Position numbers and translations under genes: made by a program. Below the pieces are notes generated by a model. It did no database searches, was not told the origin of the DNA, and worked only from the letters and a program-made list of their open reading frames with translations. A DNA stretch of 48,293 nt, taken from NCBI RefSeq assembly GCF_000313755.1, contig NZ_AMZB01000076.1, positions 1-48,293 of the forward strand, written 5' to 3'. This stretch comes from Pseudomonas nitroreducens TX1. GTDB lineage: Bacteria > Pseudomonadota > Gammaproteobacteria > Pseudomonadales > Pseudomonadaceae. Of the stretch, positions 15,077 through 24,175 are shown piece after piece (position 1 is the first letter of the stretch; each line of letters starts with the position of its first letter).

Positions 15077-17800
15077 TCAAGCTTCGCTCAGCAATCCCAG
15101 ACTCTTCCCCTTGAGCACTGCCTGGGTCCGACTGCGCACGCCGAGCTTGGCAAACAGGTTGTGCAGATGCCATTTGATGGTGGCCTCCGACAGATGCACC
15201 GCCTGGGCGATGTCCCGGTTCGACAAGCCCGCCGCCACGAGCCGTAGGATCTCCCGCTCTCGATGACTAACATCTTGATTTTCATCGAAACTTTCAGGGT
15301 CGACGGAGAGCCTGCGGCACTGCTCGCGAAGCATCTCCGCCACCCCCTGCCAGGCCGACGCGCGCTTGGGCTCGGCACCTTTCCAGGCCTCCCAGAGCGG
15401 CAGCAGCCACAGGGCGTCGTCCTGGAACAGGCGCCGATAGCCCAGGTTCCAGGTTTCCTCAAGGGTGGGGGCAAACAAGGCGAAGGCTTTTTCGCTGTTA
15501 CCTTTCTGCCAATACGCCACAGAAAGTAACAGCGAAAGACGCAACCGCCGGTCGCGCTGATAAGGCGAGGTAAAGCCCGCCAGGCACGATTCCAGACGCT
15601 GCTGCGCGCGCTCGGCATGGCGCTCGGAAAGCGCCAGGCGCGCCTCCGCCATCACCAGCGCCGCATGGGCATCGGCATAGCGTTCGGCGTTGAGCCCCGA
15701 GAGATGCCGCGCCAGTTGCAGGCACACGCGCTCGGCCTCGTTGGGCCGTCGCATCCACAGCAACAGCTGCACCTTGCAACTCATGGCCAGTGCATGCACC
15801 CGCTCGTAGCCCGGCGACTGCAGGCCAACCAGCCATTCGTCGAGCTGGGCCAGACCTTGCTCAGCCTCACCGGCAAAGAATCGCGCCTTGGCCATTACCA
15901 ACTGGCCGCGGCTGATCAGCTCCACCGGCGTGGCGACGTCGCGCCAGGTGGTCGCCAAAGGCAGTTCGGCGAGGATCGCTGCGTGGCGATCCTGCTCGTA
16001 CAGCAGGTCCGCATAGGCCAGGGACAGCGGCCCGCCGACCCGGCTGCGCCGGCCGAAGACCCGTTCCACGCGGCTGCGCGCGCTCTCGGCGATGGTCCGG
16101 CCGCGCTCCAGTTCACCGCGCTCCTTGCAGATCAGCGCCTCGATCATGCTGACGACGACCTGAAGGTATTCGCTGTCGGCCATGCGCAGGCAATCGCGGG
16201 CGACCCCGATGGCATTGGCCGCCTCGGCGTAATCGCCCAGCAGCGCATAGGCCGCCGCCTGGATGCACGACAGGCTGGCGCGGAACACCGGCTGATTGCC
16301 CGGCACCAGCGCCAGCCACTGGCGCGCCACCTTCAGGCAGGCCTCCAGCTTGTCCTGGTAGAGCAGCACCAGCGCCTTGAGCACCTGGGCCACGGCGAGC
16401 AGCTCGGCCATGCCGAAGTGGCGCACCTTGCCCTGGCCCTGCAGCAGCCGGACGCTCAGCTCCTCGATCAGCGCCTCGGCCTCGGCAAACTTCTGCTCGA
16501 AGGCCAGTTGCCAGGCATAGAAGATCTGGAACACCGGGTGCTCGCGGATCACCTCGGCGGGGATGCTGCTGAGCATGCCGAGGATGCCGTAGACGCGGTT
16601 GCCGGCGATCAGCTTGGCGCCCTGGCGCTCCAGCAGGTCGGCGGCGAAGGCATAGTCACGGGCACGCAGGGCGTACTTGATCGCCCGGTCCGCCATGTCC
16701 CGCCCCTCGCACCAGCGGGCGGCGGCGTGCAGTAGCGGCGTCGGGTCGGAGTTGCGCGCCAGGCGGCCCTGGAGGAACTCGGCGAACAGGTGGTGATAGC
16801 GGAACCACTCGCGCTGGTCGTCCAGCGGGATGATGAACAATTGCTCGTTCTGCAGCCGCATCAGCATGTCCAGGCCATCACGGCGCCCGGTCAGGGCATT
16901 GCACAGCTCGGCGCAGAATTCGTCGAGCACCGAAGTCTGGTCGAGGAACTGCTGCAGCGGCTCGGGCAGGCTGCGCAGCACATCCTCGGCGAGGTAGTCG
17001 GCGAGGTCGCGCTCGGTGCCGGAAAGCCCCTTGAGCAAGGCCACGCGGTCCGGGTTACGCGCCAGCGCCAGGGCGGCGAGATGCAACGCGGTAATCCAAC
17101 CCTCGGTGCGCTTGTGCAGCAGCTTGAGCTCGCTGTCGCTCAGGGCCAGGCCTTTCAGCCCGGTGAGGAAGGTGTCGGTTTCCTCGCGGGTCAGGCGCAG
17201 GTCGTCGCCGCTCAGGCAGAAGGCCCAGGGCGCCAGGCCCGGTTCGTCCACCAAAAAGCGCGGGCGATAACGCGTGCTGGTGACCAGGCGGATGTTGTCC
17301 GGCAGGTGCTCGATCAGGTAGCGCGCACCGTGGGCCAATGCCGGGTGACGGATCTGGTGGAAATCATCGAGCAGCAGGTAGAGCGGCCCGTCGAGACGGC
17401 GCAGGTCGGAAAGGAAGGCGTCGATGATGCCTTCCAGCGGCAGGGTCATGTCCGATTGCAGCAGGTTCGAGGTATTGGCACCGAACTCCGCTTCGACGCT
17501 GCGGATGCTTGCCACCAGATACTGCACCAGGCGCTGCGGCTCGCTGTCGCCTTCATCGCAGGACATCCACGCGACCCGCGCACCGCTCTCCACCAGGCGC
17601 TGGCGGAACAGGCTGAGGATGGTGCTCTTGCCGAAGCCGGCTGGCGCGCTGAGGATCAGCACGCGCTGCTGGCGGTTGGCGTACAGGCGGTCGATAAGGG
17701 CGCGACGCGGCAGCAACGAATCGCTGTCGGCGCGTGGCGGAAACAGCTTGGTGCGCAGCAGCGGCATGGGCTGCTGTGGCAGTGTGGTCAGGGTCGTCAT
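15077..17800 (-). CDS. MalT-type LuxR-family transcriptional regulator (downstream of tandem pair)
   Basis: 907 residues. The architecture is that of MalT-like STAND regulators: an N-terminal ATPase with P-loop APAGFGKSTIL (about 54-64) and Walker B-like LYLLLDDFHQI (about 140-150), then a long helical-repeat sensor region (about 370-820), then a C-terminal LuxR helix-turn-helix (HREREILRLVAAGLSNRDIA and WHLHNLFAKLGVRSRTQAVL, about 840-900). Proteins of this type bind ATP and an inducer, oligomerise and activate transcription. The start ATG 17800 lies one base after the stop of the other MalT-like gene, so the two are almost certainly co-translated. The Fil-like operon begins 231 bases downstream on the same strand and is the most likely target. 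Inducer unknown. Confidence 0.9.
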   Translation of the reverse strand: MTTLTTLPQQPMPLLRTKLFPPRADSDSLLPRRALIDRLYANRQQRVLILSAPAGFGKSTILSLFRQRLVESGARVAWMSCDEGDSEPQRLVQYLVASIRSVEAEFGANTSNLLQSDMTLPLEGIIDAFLSDLRRLDGPLYLLLDDFHQIRHPALAHGARYLIEHLPDNIRLVTSTRYRPRFLVDEPGLAPWAFCLSGDDLRLTREETDTFLTGLKGLALSDSELKLLHKRTEGWITALHLAALALARNPDRVALLKGLSGTERDLADYLAEDVLRSLPEPLQQFLDQTSVLDEFCAELCNALTGRRDGLDMLMRLQNEQLFIIPLDDQREWFRYHHLFAEFLQGRLARNSDPTPLLHAAARWCEGRDMADRAIKYALRARDYAFAADLLERQGAKLIAGNRVYGILGMLSSIPAEVIREHPVFQIFYAWQLAFEQKFAEAEALIEELSVRLLQGQGKVRHFGMAELLAVAQVLKALVLLYQDKLEACLKVARQWLALVPGNQPVFRASLSCIQAAAYALLGDYAEAANAIGVARDCLRMADSEYLQVVVSMIEALICKERGELERGRTIAESARSRVERVFGRRSRVGGPLSLAYADLLYEQDRHAAILAELPLATTWRDVATPVELISRGQLVMAKARFFAGEAEQGLAQLDEWLVGLQSPGYERVHALAMSCKVQLLLWMRRPNEAERVCLQLARHLSGLNAERYADAHAALVMAEARLALSERHAERAQQRLESCLAGFTSPYQRDRRLRLSLLLSVAYWQKGNSEKAFALFAPTLEETWNLGYRRLFQDDALWLLPLWEAWKGAEPKRASAWQGVAEMLREQCRRLSVDPESFDENQDVSHREREILRLVAAGLSNRDIAQAVHLSEATIKWHLHNLFAKLGVRSRTQAVLKGKSLGLLSEA

Positions 17801-17801
17801 G

Positions 17802-20573
17802 TCAGAGCAGACTCAGCTCGCGGGCACGGCGTATCGCTTGGGTCCGATTGCGTACCTTGAGCTTCTCGTAGATGTTGTGCAGGTGCCATTTGACGGTGCC
17901 CAGGGCCAGCGACAGCTGCTGGCCGATCTCCTCATTGGAGAGGCCCTGGGCCGCCAGGCATACCACCTCGCGCTCACGGTCGGTCAGACCTTCTTCGAGC
18001 ACTTCGGGCGACCTGCGTGCTTCCTGCCCCGGCCAGACGGTCAACATTCCGCGAATGAAGACCTGCAGCGCGGGTTGCCGCTCGGTGGATTCCAGTTGCT
18101 GCAGCAACTGCCGAATCCCCTCGCCTTCCTCGATGAAGATGCTCCGCACCCCTTCCCGCTCAGCGCCGACCAGGCATTGGCCGAGCAGGCTGTGGGAACG
18201 CTCCTGATAACCCAGGCGCTGGTAGCTCAGGGCCGCCAGCAGGTCCAGGCGCAGCCGTTGCAGGCCGTGCCAGCCCGGCTGCAGCATGCCGCGCAGCTGG
18301 GTGATTTCGTGCAGCGCCTCACTGAAGTGCCCGCGTGCCTGGAGCAGGCGCACGCGGCTGATGCCCTGCACCCAGAGCACCGGGTTGAACGGCATCTGCT
18401 TGTAGTGGCTGGCCAGCTTCGCCCAGTCGATCGCCTTGAGCCGCTGCTCGGCGCGCTTGCAGCGGTCGGTGGCGGTTTCCTGGAGAATCAGGTTGACCTC
18501 CTCGCCCACCGCCATGGCGAAGAAGCGCCAGGACTGGTTGCGCGAGGCCAGGGTCTGCATCAGCCCGAGTGTGGCCAGCGCCTCCTTGCCGCGCCCCTGC
18601 AGGCGCTGGATACGCGCCAGGCACTGCATGCCCTGGGCATAGAGGTCGATCGGGTTGACCACGTCGACCCGGCCCAGCGCCCAGCGCAGACGCTCTTCCA
18701 GGCCGTCCAGCTCGGTGCGGTAGTAGGCGGTCAGCGCTTCAGCGATGGCCGGAAGCGCCAGGGCCTGGGAGCGCTTGTCGAACAGCGGCATGGCCTGATC
18801 GCGCACCCGCTCGATGAGCATCTGCGCCTGCTTGACCTGACCCTGCTCCAGCGCCAGTACCACTTCGATGGTGCACTGCTGCATGTGCAGGTAGCGACCA
18901 TCGAGGAAGTGGTTGCGCTGTTGCGCCAGGCCCATCAGGCGACGCGCCTGTTCCGCCTGGCCACGCACGACCTGGGCGAACGCCCCGATCAGCAGGATGG
19001 CGCCTTCCAGGAACGCCGAGTTCTGGCCCAGCTGGCTCTCCACCTTGCGCGCCAGGGTGATGCACTGCTCGAGATCATCCTTCTGTAACGCCAGCACGGC
19101 CTTCACCGCCAGCGCGGAGAGGTACTGATTGCCCATCGGGCCGCTACCGCGCGAGTCGCCCCAGCGCGCCAGCAGCTCGTCGATCATGCGGTTGGCTTCG
19201 GGCAGGCTGAGCTCGGTGGCGCGGGTCCAGACATCGCTGAGCACGAGGATCGGGTAGCGCTCGGCAATCTCGTTCGGCACGTGCTTGCGCCAGCGCGAGA
19301 TCAGGTAGAGCTGGCCCCGGTTGATCAAATCCAGGCCGCAGCCATCCACCAGTGCGGCGAGCATCTCCGGGTCCTCGGCAAGGCAGGCATGCTCGATCGC
19401 CAAGGTCGGCATATGGTGGTTGGTGAACCACAGGCTGGCGTTGAAGTGGAGTTGCTTGAAGCGCTCCGGGTCGCGCTCGCGCAGGCGGGCGCGGAGGAAG
19501 TCGGCGAACAGCTGGTGGAAGCGGTACCACTGGCGGTCGCGGTCCAGCGGCAGGAGGAACAGCTGCATGCTGTCCAGGTGCTCGAGCAGCGCCTGGCCAT
19601 CCTGGCGACCAGTCAGGGTGTTGGCCAGGTCGCCATTCAGGCGATTGGCGATCCCCAGGGACAGCAGCGCGCCCTGCACATCGGCAGGCAGACGCTCGAA
19701 CACGGCGCGCAGCAGGTAATCCCCCACCGCCGCCTTGTCGCTGCTGAGCACCTTGAGGTCTTCCGATGCGCCCGGCTGCTGGCGCAGCCACAGACTGACC
19801 AGGTGAACCCCTGCCATCCAACCTTCGGTCTGGTTGTGCAGCGACTGCAGGCAGCTATCTTCGAGTTGCAGGCCGTCGCGGGCCAGGTATTCACGGGTTT
19901 CGTCGCGGGACAGGCGCAGCTCGTCCTGGCCGATTTCCAGCAGCAGGCCCTTGGCGCGCCAGGTGGCGAGGTTCAGTGGCGGCTGGGAACGGCTGCCGAT
20001 GGCCAGGGTGAGGCCGGGCGGTGCGTATTGCACCAGGCGATTGAGACCGGCGTAGACGTCGGAATGGGTGATCTCATGCAGGTCGTCGAGTACCAGCAGG
20101 ACCTTGTGCTCGTCGCGGGAAAGGTCCATCAGCAGGCTTTCCATGACCGCGACCACGGGCACGCGCATGGTGTTGTGCACGTACCCCAGCGCATCCTCGC
20201 CAATGCCCGGCACGGCGGTGGCCAGGGCCTGGATGAGTTTCAGGCAGAAACGGCCGGGATCGTCGTCGTCGCTCTCCAGGGAAAGCCAGGCGACAGGGTG
20301 GCCTTCGCCGGCACGCTTGCCGGCCAGCGCCGCCAGTGCGGTGGTCTTGCCGAACCCGGCGGGCGCCGTGAAGGACAGCACCGAGGCATAAGGATGTCGG
20401 TCCAGGGCATTCTGGACCTCAGGACGAATCAAATAATCAGCAGGCACCCGAGGGGGTGTTAATCTGGAGCGCAGAAGGCTGCCGGCTGCGGGTTCGAGCA
20501 CTACATCCACGGCCTGTATCCCTATGTCATTATCGTTGTTGGTACGGAGCACTGTCCGCGTGGGATTCGTCAC
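17802..20573 (-). CDS. MalT-type LuxR-family transcriptional regulator (upstream of tandem pair)
   Basis: 923 residues with the same plan as its neighbour: P-loop APAGFGKTTALAALAG (about 69-84), Walker B-like VLLVLDDLHEI (about 160-170), a tetratricopeptide-like helical sensor, and a LuxR DNA-binding domain at the end (DREREVVCLAAQGLSNEEIG, WHLHNIYEKLKVRNRTQAIR). The two regulators clearly share ancestry but differ through most of their length, so they are old paralogues. The start is GTG 20573 (no ATG fits the aligned N-terminus), with a weak AAGAAG upstream. It is divergent from pabB across 99 bases. The pair probably works together, possibly as a heteromer, on the downstream envelope operon. 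Confidence 0.9.
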   Translation of the reverse strand: MTNPTRTVLRTNNDNDIGIQAVDVVLEPAAGSLLRSRLTPPRVPADYLIRPEVQNALDRHPYASVLSFTAPAGFGKTTALAALAGKRAGEGHPVAWLSLESDDDDPGRFCLKLIQALATAVPGIGEDALGYVHNTMRVPVVAVMESLLMDLSRDEHKVLLVLDDLHEITHSDVYAGLNRLVQYAPPGLTLAIGSRSQPPLNLATWRAKGLLLEIGQDELRLSRDETREYLARDGLQLEDSCLQSLHNQTEGWMAGVHLVSLWLRQQPGASEDLKVLSSDKAAVGDYLLRAVFERLPADVQGALLSLGIANRLNGDLANTLTGRQDGQALLEHLDSMQLFLLPLDRDRQWYRFHQLFADFLRARLRERDPERFKQLHFNASLWFTNHHMPTLAIEHACLAEDPEMLAALVDGCGLDLINRGQLYLISRWRKHVPNEIAERYPILVLSDVWTRATELSLPEANRMIDELLARWGDSRGSGPMGNQYLSALAVKAVLALQKDDLEQCITLARKVESQLGQNSAFLEGAILLIGAFAQVVRGQAEQARRLMGLAQQRNHFLDGRYLHMQQCTIEVVLALEQGQVKQAQMLIERVRDQAMPLFDKRSQALALPAIAEALTAYYRTELDGLEERLRWALGRVDVVNPIDLYAQGMQCLARIQRLQGRGKEALATLGLMQTLASRNQSWRFFAMAVGEEVNLILQETATDRCKRAEQRLKAIDWAKLASHYKQMPFNPVLWVQGISRVRLLQARGHFSEALHEITQLRGMLQPGWHGLQRLRLDLLAALSYQRLGYQERSHSLLGQCLVGAEREGVRSIFIEEGEGIRQLLQQLESTERQPALQVFIRGMLTVWPGQEARRSPEVLEEGLTDREREVVCLAAQGLSNEEIGQQLSLALGTVKWHLHNIYEKLKVRNRTQAIRRARELSLL

Positions 20574-20672
20574 TTCTTATCAGAATGCTTTTGCTACGTA
20601 AACCGAAGAAATAGCTCTAGGATCGACCCTTCAGCCGACCTGATCACCTCATTTGCCTGCACGCCGTTACCC

Positions 20673-22016
20673 ATGCCTGACTGTTTCCTGCACCCGCTTC
20701 CTTATCGGGAAGACCCGGGTGAACGCTTCGCCCTGATCCATCGGGCGCCCGGCGCCGTACTCCTGGACGCCGGTCGACCCATTGCCACACGTGGACGCTA
20801 TGACCTTCTGAGCGCCTGGCCATTGGCAGAACTGGCACCGACCGCCGACGAATCGGCCAAGAGTTTTTTTGCCCGCGCGCGAACCGCCCTGCAGCGCCTG
20901 GGCGAGGCCAAGGTGCCGGACAATCGCGAACTGCCATTCGTCGGCGGAATGATTGGCTATCTCGGTTATGACTTCGGCCGACGCGTCGAGCGGCTGCCCG
21001 AGCCGAACCTCGACGACCTCGCCCTGCCCGACGCACGCCTTGGCCTGTATGGCTGGGCGTTGGTCACCGACCACGAGGCATGCAGCAGCGAGCTGGTGTT
21101 CCACCCGTCACTGGCGACCAGCGAGCGGGAGCGTCTGATCGCCCTGTTCGAAGGCGCCCGCGGCGATGAAGCGCTGCCGCCCTTCCGGCTCTCGGCGCCA
21201 TTCCTGCCAGACATCAACCGCGAGCAATACCGCGAGGCGCTGGAGCGAGTGCACGGTTACATCCTCGCCGGCGACTGTTATCAGGTGAACTACACGCAGC
21301 GTTTCCGTGCGCCTTGCAGCGGATCGCCCTGGCTGGCCTACCGTGCGCTGCGCGAGGCGTGTCCTACCCCTTTTGCCGGCTATCTGGCATTGCCTGAAGG
21401 TGCCGTCCTCAGCCTGTCGCCGGAGCGCTTCATCCAGCTCCACGGCAACCAGGTGGAAACCCGTCCGATCAAGGGCACCCGTCCGCGCGGCGACACGCCC
21501 GAGGCCGACCTGGCCAACGCCGATGCGCTGCTCGCCAGCGAAAAGGACCGCGCCGAGAACCTGATGATCGTCGACCTGCTGCGCAATGATCTGGGCCGCA
21601 GCTGTCGCCCCGGTAGCGTGCGCGTACCCGAACTCTTCGCGGTAGAGACCTACCCCAACGTCCACCACCTGGTCAGCAGCGTGCGTGGCGAACTGGCGGA
21701 CGGAAAGGATGCACTGGACCTGCTCGAAGGCAGCTTCCCCGGCGGTTCCATCACCGGTGCGCCGAAGGTTCGCGCCATGCAGATCATCGACGAACTGGAG
21801 CCGACCCGGCGCAGCATCTACTGCGGCAGCCTGCTCTACCTCGACGTGCGCGGCGAGATGGACAGCTCCATCGCCATCCGCACCGTGCTGGTGAAAGACG
21901 GCCAGGCGAGCTGCTGGGCCGGCGGCGGCATCGTGGCCGACTCCGACTGGGAAGAGGAGTACCAGGAGTCGCTGACCAAGGTAGGCGTGCTGCTGCGAAC
22001 CCTGGAAAGTCTGTAG
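20673..22016 (+). CDS. pabB: Aminodeoxychorismate synthase component I
   Basis: Makes 4-amino-4-deoxychorismate from chorismate, with ammonia supplied by a PabA amidotransferase, in folate synthesis. It has 447 residues, about the usual length. The chorismate-binding domain (about 180-447) shows PIKGTRPRGDTPEAD with Lys 267. PIKGT marks PabB, since anthranilate synthase has PIAGT, and its lysine is the covalent nucleophile. The C-terminal signature is GGSITGAPKVRAMQIIDELE. Start ATG 20673 gives the conserved MPDCFLHPLPY. The stop TAG (22014-22016) lies inside a REP-like half-site. A shared terminator separates it from the convergent thrH. Confidence 0.95.
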   Translation: MPDCFLHPLPYREDPGERFALIHRAPGAVLLDAGRPIATRGRYDLLSAWPLAELAPTADESAKSFFARARTALQRLGEAKVPDNRELPFVGGMIGYLGYDFGRRVERLPEPNLDDLALPDARLGLYGWALVTDHEACSSELVFHPSLATSERERLIALFEGARGDEALPPFRLSAPFLPDINREQYREALERVHGYILAGDCYQVNYTQRFRAPCSGSPWLAYRALREACPTPFAGYLALPEGAVLSLSPERFIQLHGNQVETRPIKGTRPRGDTPEADLANADALLASEKDRAENLMIVDLLRNDLGRSCRPGSVRVPELFAVETYPNVHHLVSSVRGELADGKDALDLLEGSFPGGSITGAPKVRAMQIIDELEPTRRSIYCGSLLYLDVRGEMDSSIAIRTVLVKDGQASCWAGGGIVADSDWEEEYQESLTKVGVLLRTLESL

Positions 22017-22037
22017 GTGCGGATCCTATCCGCGAAC
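22012..22037. repeat. REP-like half-site overlapping the pabB stop codon
   Basis: TGTAGGTGCGGATCCTATCCGCGAAC is a variant of the Pseudomonas REP unit (TGTAGGAGC...CGCGAAC). Its GCGGAT-CCT-ATCCGC core can form a hairpin. The TAG at 22014-22016 is the pabB stop codon. A weak partner, TCGCGGACAAGCGCC, follows near 22063. Confidence 0.6.
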
Positions 22038-22082
22038 CGGCCGACAGCCCGGCCTGAAGGCATCGCGGACAAGCGCCAAAAG

Positions 22083-22110
22083 AAAAAGCCCCGCATCAGC
22101 GGGGCTTTTT
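22083..22110. terminator. Bidirectional terminator between pabB and thrH
   Basis: AAAAAGCCCCGC and GCGGGGCTTTTT form a perfect 12-bp stem around ATCA, with T runs in both directions. It sits between convergent pabB and thrH and should stop both. Confidence 0.95.
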
Positions 22111-22124
22111 CGTCACAGCCGGTG

Positions 22125-22742
22125 TTACAGGCTGAGCGGGCGGTTGGACGCCTTGAGGAACTCCTTCTTCAGGTCCTCATAGGTGTGCACCGCCGGGAAC
22201 TGCGGAAACTCGCGAATCACGTTGTCCGGCGCGTGGAACAGGATGCCGGCATGGGCTTCGGAGAGCATGGTGGTGTCGTTGTAGGAATCGCCAGCGGCGA
22301 TGACACGGTAGTACAGGCTCTTGAAGGCGATGACCGACTGACGCTTCGGATCCTTCTGGCGCAGCTGGTAGCTGACGACGCGATCGGTCTCGTCAGTGAT
22401 CAGCTTGTGGCACAGCAGGGTCGGGAAACCGAGCTGGCGCATCAGCGGCTGGGAGAACTCGTAGAAGGTGTCGGAAAGGATCACCACCTGGAAGCGCTCG
22501 CGCAGCCAGTCGACGAATTCCACCGCGCCCTCCAGCGGCTTCAGGGTAGCGATCACTTCCTGGATGTCGGACAGCTTCAGGCCGTGCTCGTCGAGAATGC
22601 GCAGACGCTGCTTCATCAGCACGTCGTAGTCCGGGATATCACGGGTCGTCGCCTTCAGCGCATCGATACCGGTTTTTTCAGCGAAGGCGATCCAGATTTC
22701 CGGAACCAGGACCCCTTCCAGGTCGAGACAGGCGATTTCCAC
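22125..22742 (-). CDS. thrH: Phosphoserine phosphatase / phosphoserine:homoserine phosphotransferase
   Basis: A HAD-superfamily enzyme of 205 residues, the size of P. aeruginosa ThrH. It dephosphorylates phosphoserine and can pass the phosphate to homoserine, linking serine and threonine synthesis. HAD motif I reads CLDLEGVLVPE, where Glu replaces the usual second Asp, a known ThrH feature. Motif II is VILSDTFYE, and motifs III/IV are in KDPKRQSVIAFK and AAGDSYNDTTML. The start is GTG 22742, preceded by GGGGAAAT, giving the conserved EIACLDLEG N-terminus. The longer upstream open frame runs back over the promoter and antisense to cysH and is not real. It is convergent with pabB and divergent from cysH. 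Confidence 0.94.
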   Translation of the reverse strand: MEIACLDLEGVLVPEIWIAFAEKTGIDALKATTRDIPDYDVLMKQRLRILDEHGLKLSDIQEVIATLKPLEGAVEFVDWLRERFQVVILSDTFYEFSQPLMRQLGFPTLLCHKLITDETDRVVSYQLRQKDPKRQSVIAFKSLYYRVIAAGDSYNDTTMLSEAHAGILFHAPDNVIREFPQFPAVHTYEDLKKEFLKASNRPLSL

Positions 22743-22931
22743 GAACGATTTCCCCGCAGGATTGGCTTGAGAGGCGGGCACTCTAGCGGCTCGCTGGAAG
22801 CGGCGCAACGCGCCACTTATACCCAAACACCACAGTCTACCAACCCGATGGTTATTTAGGGGCATATCCCGCTCTTTGCTACCATCGCGCCACGCACCGC
22901 CCTGCGCCATTAAAACTAGGAATACCGCCTG

Positions 22932-23666
22932 ATGAGCCTCCCGTTCGATATCGCGGAAACTGCCGCGAGCTATGCCAGCAAATCCCCGCAGGACATCCTG
23001 AAGCTCGCCTTCGAGCATTTTGGCGATGAGCTGTGGATTTCCTTCAGCGGTGCCGAGGACGTGGTGCTGGTGGACATGGCCTGGAAGCTCAACAAGAACG
23101 TCAAGGTGTTCAGCCTGGACACCGGCCGCCTGCATGCGGAGACCTACCGCTTCATCGAGCAGGTGCGCGAGCACTACGGCATCGCCATCGAAGTGATGAC
23201 CCCCGACCCGCGCCTGCTGGAACCCTTCGTCAAGGAAAAGGGTCTGTTCAGCTTCTTCAAGGACGGCCATGGCGAGTGCTGCGGCATTCGCAAGATCGAG
23301 CCGCTCAAGCGCAAGCTGTCCACCGTGACCGCCTGGGCCACCGGCCAGCGCAAGGACCAGAGCCCCGGCACGCGCAGCCAGGTAGCGGTGGTCGAACTCG
23401 ACGGCGCCTTCTCCACCCCGGAGAAACCGCTGATCAAGTTCAACCCGCTGGCCAACATGAGCAGCGACGAAGTCTGGGCCTACATCCGCATGCTGGAAAT
23501 CCCCTACAACAGCCTGCACGAGCGCGGCTTCATCAGCATCGGCTGCGAACCCTGCACCCGCGCGGTACTGCCGAACCAGCACGAGCGCGAAGGCCGCTGG
23601 TGGTGGGAAGAAGCCACGCAGAAAGAGTGCGGCCTGCACGCCGGTAATTTGATCACCAAGGCCTGA
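22932..23666 (+). CDS. cysH: Assimilatory adenosine 5'-phosphosulfate reductase
   Basis: Reduces APS to sulfite and AMP using thioredoxin, in cysteine synthesis. 244 residues. Four cysteines in two pairs, Cys 116-Cys 117 ([11 protein letters not shown]) and Cys 205/Cys 208 (GCEPCTR), are the ligands of the [4Fe-4S] cluster that marks APS-type rather than PAPS-type reductases. The catalytic Cys 233 is in KECGLH near the C-terminus. The P-loop-like [15 protein letters not shown] lies near the N-terminus. ATG 22932 is divergent from thrH. The next gene, encoding a small thioredoxin-like protein, starts 86 bases later, and cysB, the regulator of sulfate assimilation, is 1.9 kb further on. Confidence 0.95.
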   Translation: MSLPFDIAETAASYASKSPQDILKLAFEHFGDELWISFSGAEDVVLVDMAWKLNKNVKVFSLDTGRLHAETYRFIEQVREHYGIAIEVMTPDPRLLEPFVKEKGLFSFFKDGHGECCGIRKIEPLKRKLSTVTAWATGQRKDQSPGTRSQVAVVELDGAFSTPEKPLIKFNPLANMSSDEVWAYIRMLEIPYNSLHERGFISIGCEPCTRAVLPNQHEREGRWWWEEATQKECGLHAGNLITKA

Positions 23667-23752
23667 GGCCTTACCCTCGGCTGACGGAAATTTCCTTGTC
23701 AGCCCGCAGCCCAGGATCGGACGCCTGCACGCCTGCGGCGGAGCCGATCCCC

Positions 23753-24097
23753 ATGCGCATCACCCTGGTGAAGAAGGTCCTGGCCGATGGCCAGGACTGC
23801 CGCAAGTGCCGCGAAGTCCACGAACGACTGGAGAAAGGCGGCTACCTCTCCCGCATCGACCGCACCCTGGTCGCCGACGAGCGCAACCCCGCCAGCACCG
23901 GTTGGCTGGTCGCGGCCCAGTATGGCGTGGATACCGCGCCCTTCTTCGTCGTCCGCCACGATGACGGCCGCGAGGTCGTGTACACGGTGTTCATGAGCTT
24001 CCTCCATGAAGTGCTCGAAGGCCGCGGCGAGCTCCCGCTGGACTCCCGCGAGGCCCTGGCCGAACTGGCCCAGCGCGACGATCTGGATCGCCTGTAA
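23753..24097 (+). CDS. Small thioredoxin-fold-like protein with CRKC motif
   Basis: 114 residues, cytoplasmic, function unknown. The sequence begins MRITLVKKVLADGQDCRKCREVHERL. The CxxC pair (Cys 16 and Cys 19), followed by a helix and later by GVDTAPFFVV with a cis-Pro-like position, suggests a thioredoxin or glutaredoxin-like fold. ATG 23753 is preferred because it starts at the conserved strand. A longer frame reaches back almost to the cysH stop but adds a Pro/Ala-rich segment with no ribosome binding site. It follows cysH in the same direction. APS reductase needs a thiol donor, so a link to sulfur reduction is possible but unproven. Confidence 0.75.
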   Translation: MRITLVKKVLADGQDCRKCREVHERLEKGGYLSRIDRTLVADERNPASTGWLVAAQYGVDTAPFFVVRHDDGREVVYTVFMSFLHEVLEGRGELPLDSREALAELAQRDDLDRL

Positions 24098-24175
24098 CGC
24101 TCACCTTTGACGCTTTCTTGATGGCCGACAAGCCAGACTGTGCTCCCCTCTCCTGATGCATGAGGAAGCTTTCCC

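Noticed and set aside
22125..23639. Long minus-strand frame extending thrH upstream over cysH
   Set aside because: ThrH is complete from GTG 22742 at its usual length. The extension would cover the cysH promoter and run antisense to its Fe-S cysteines.
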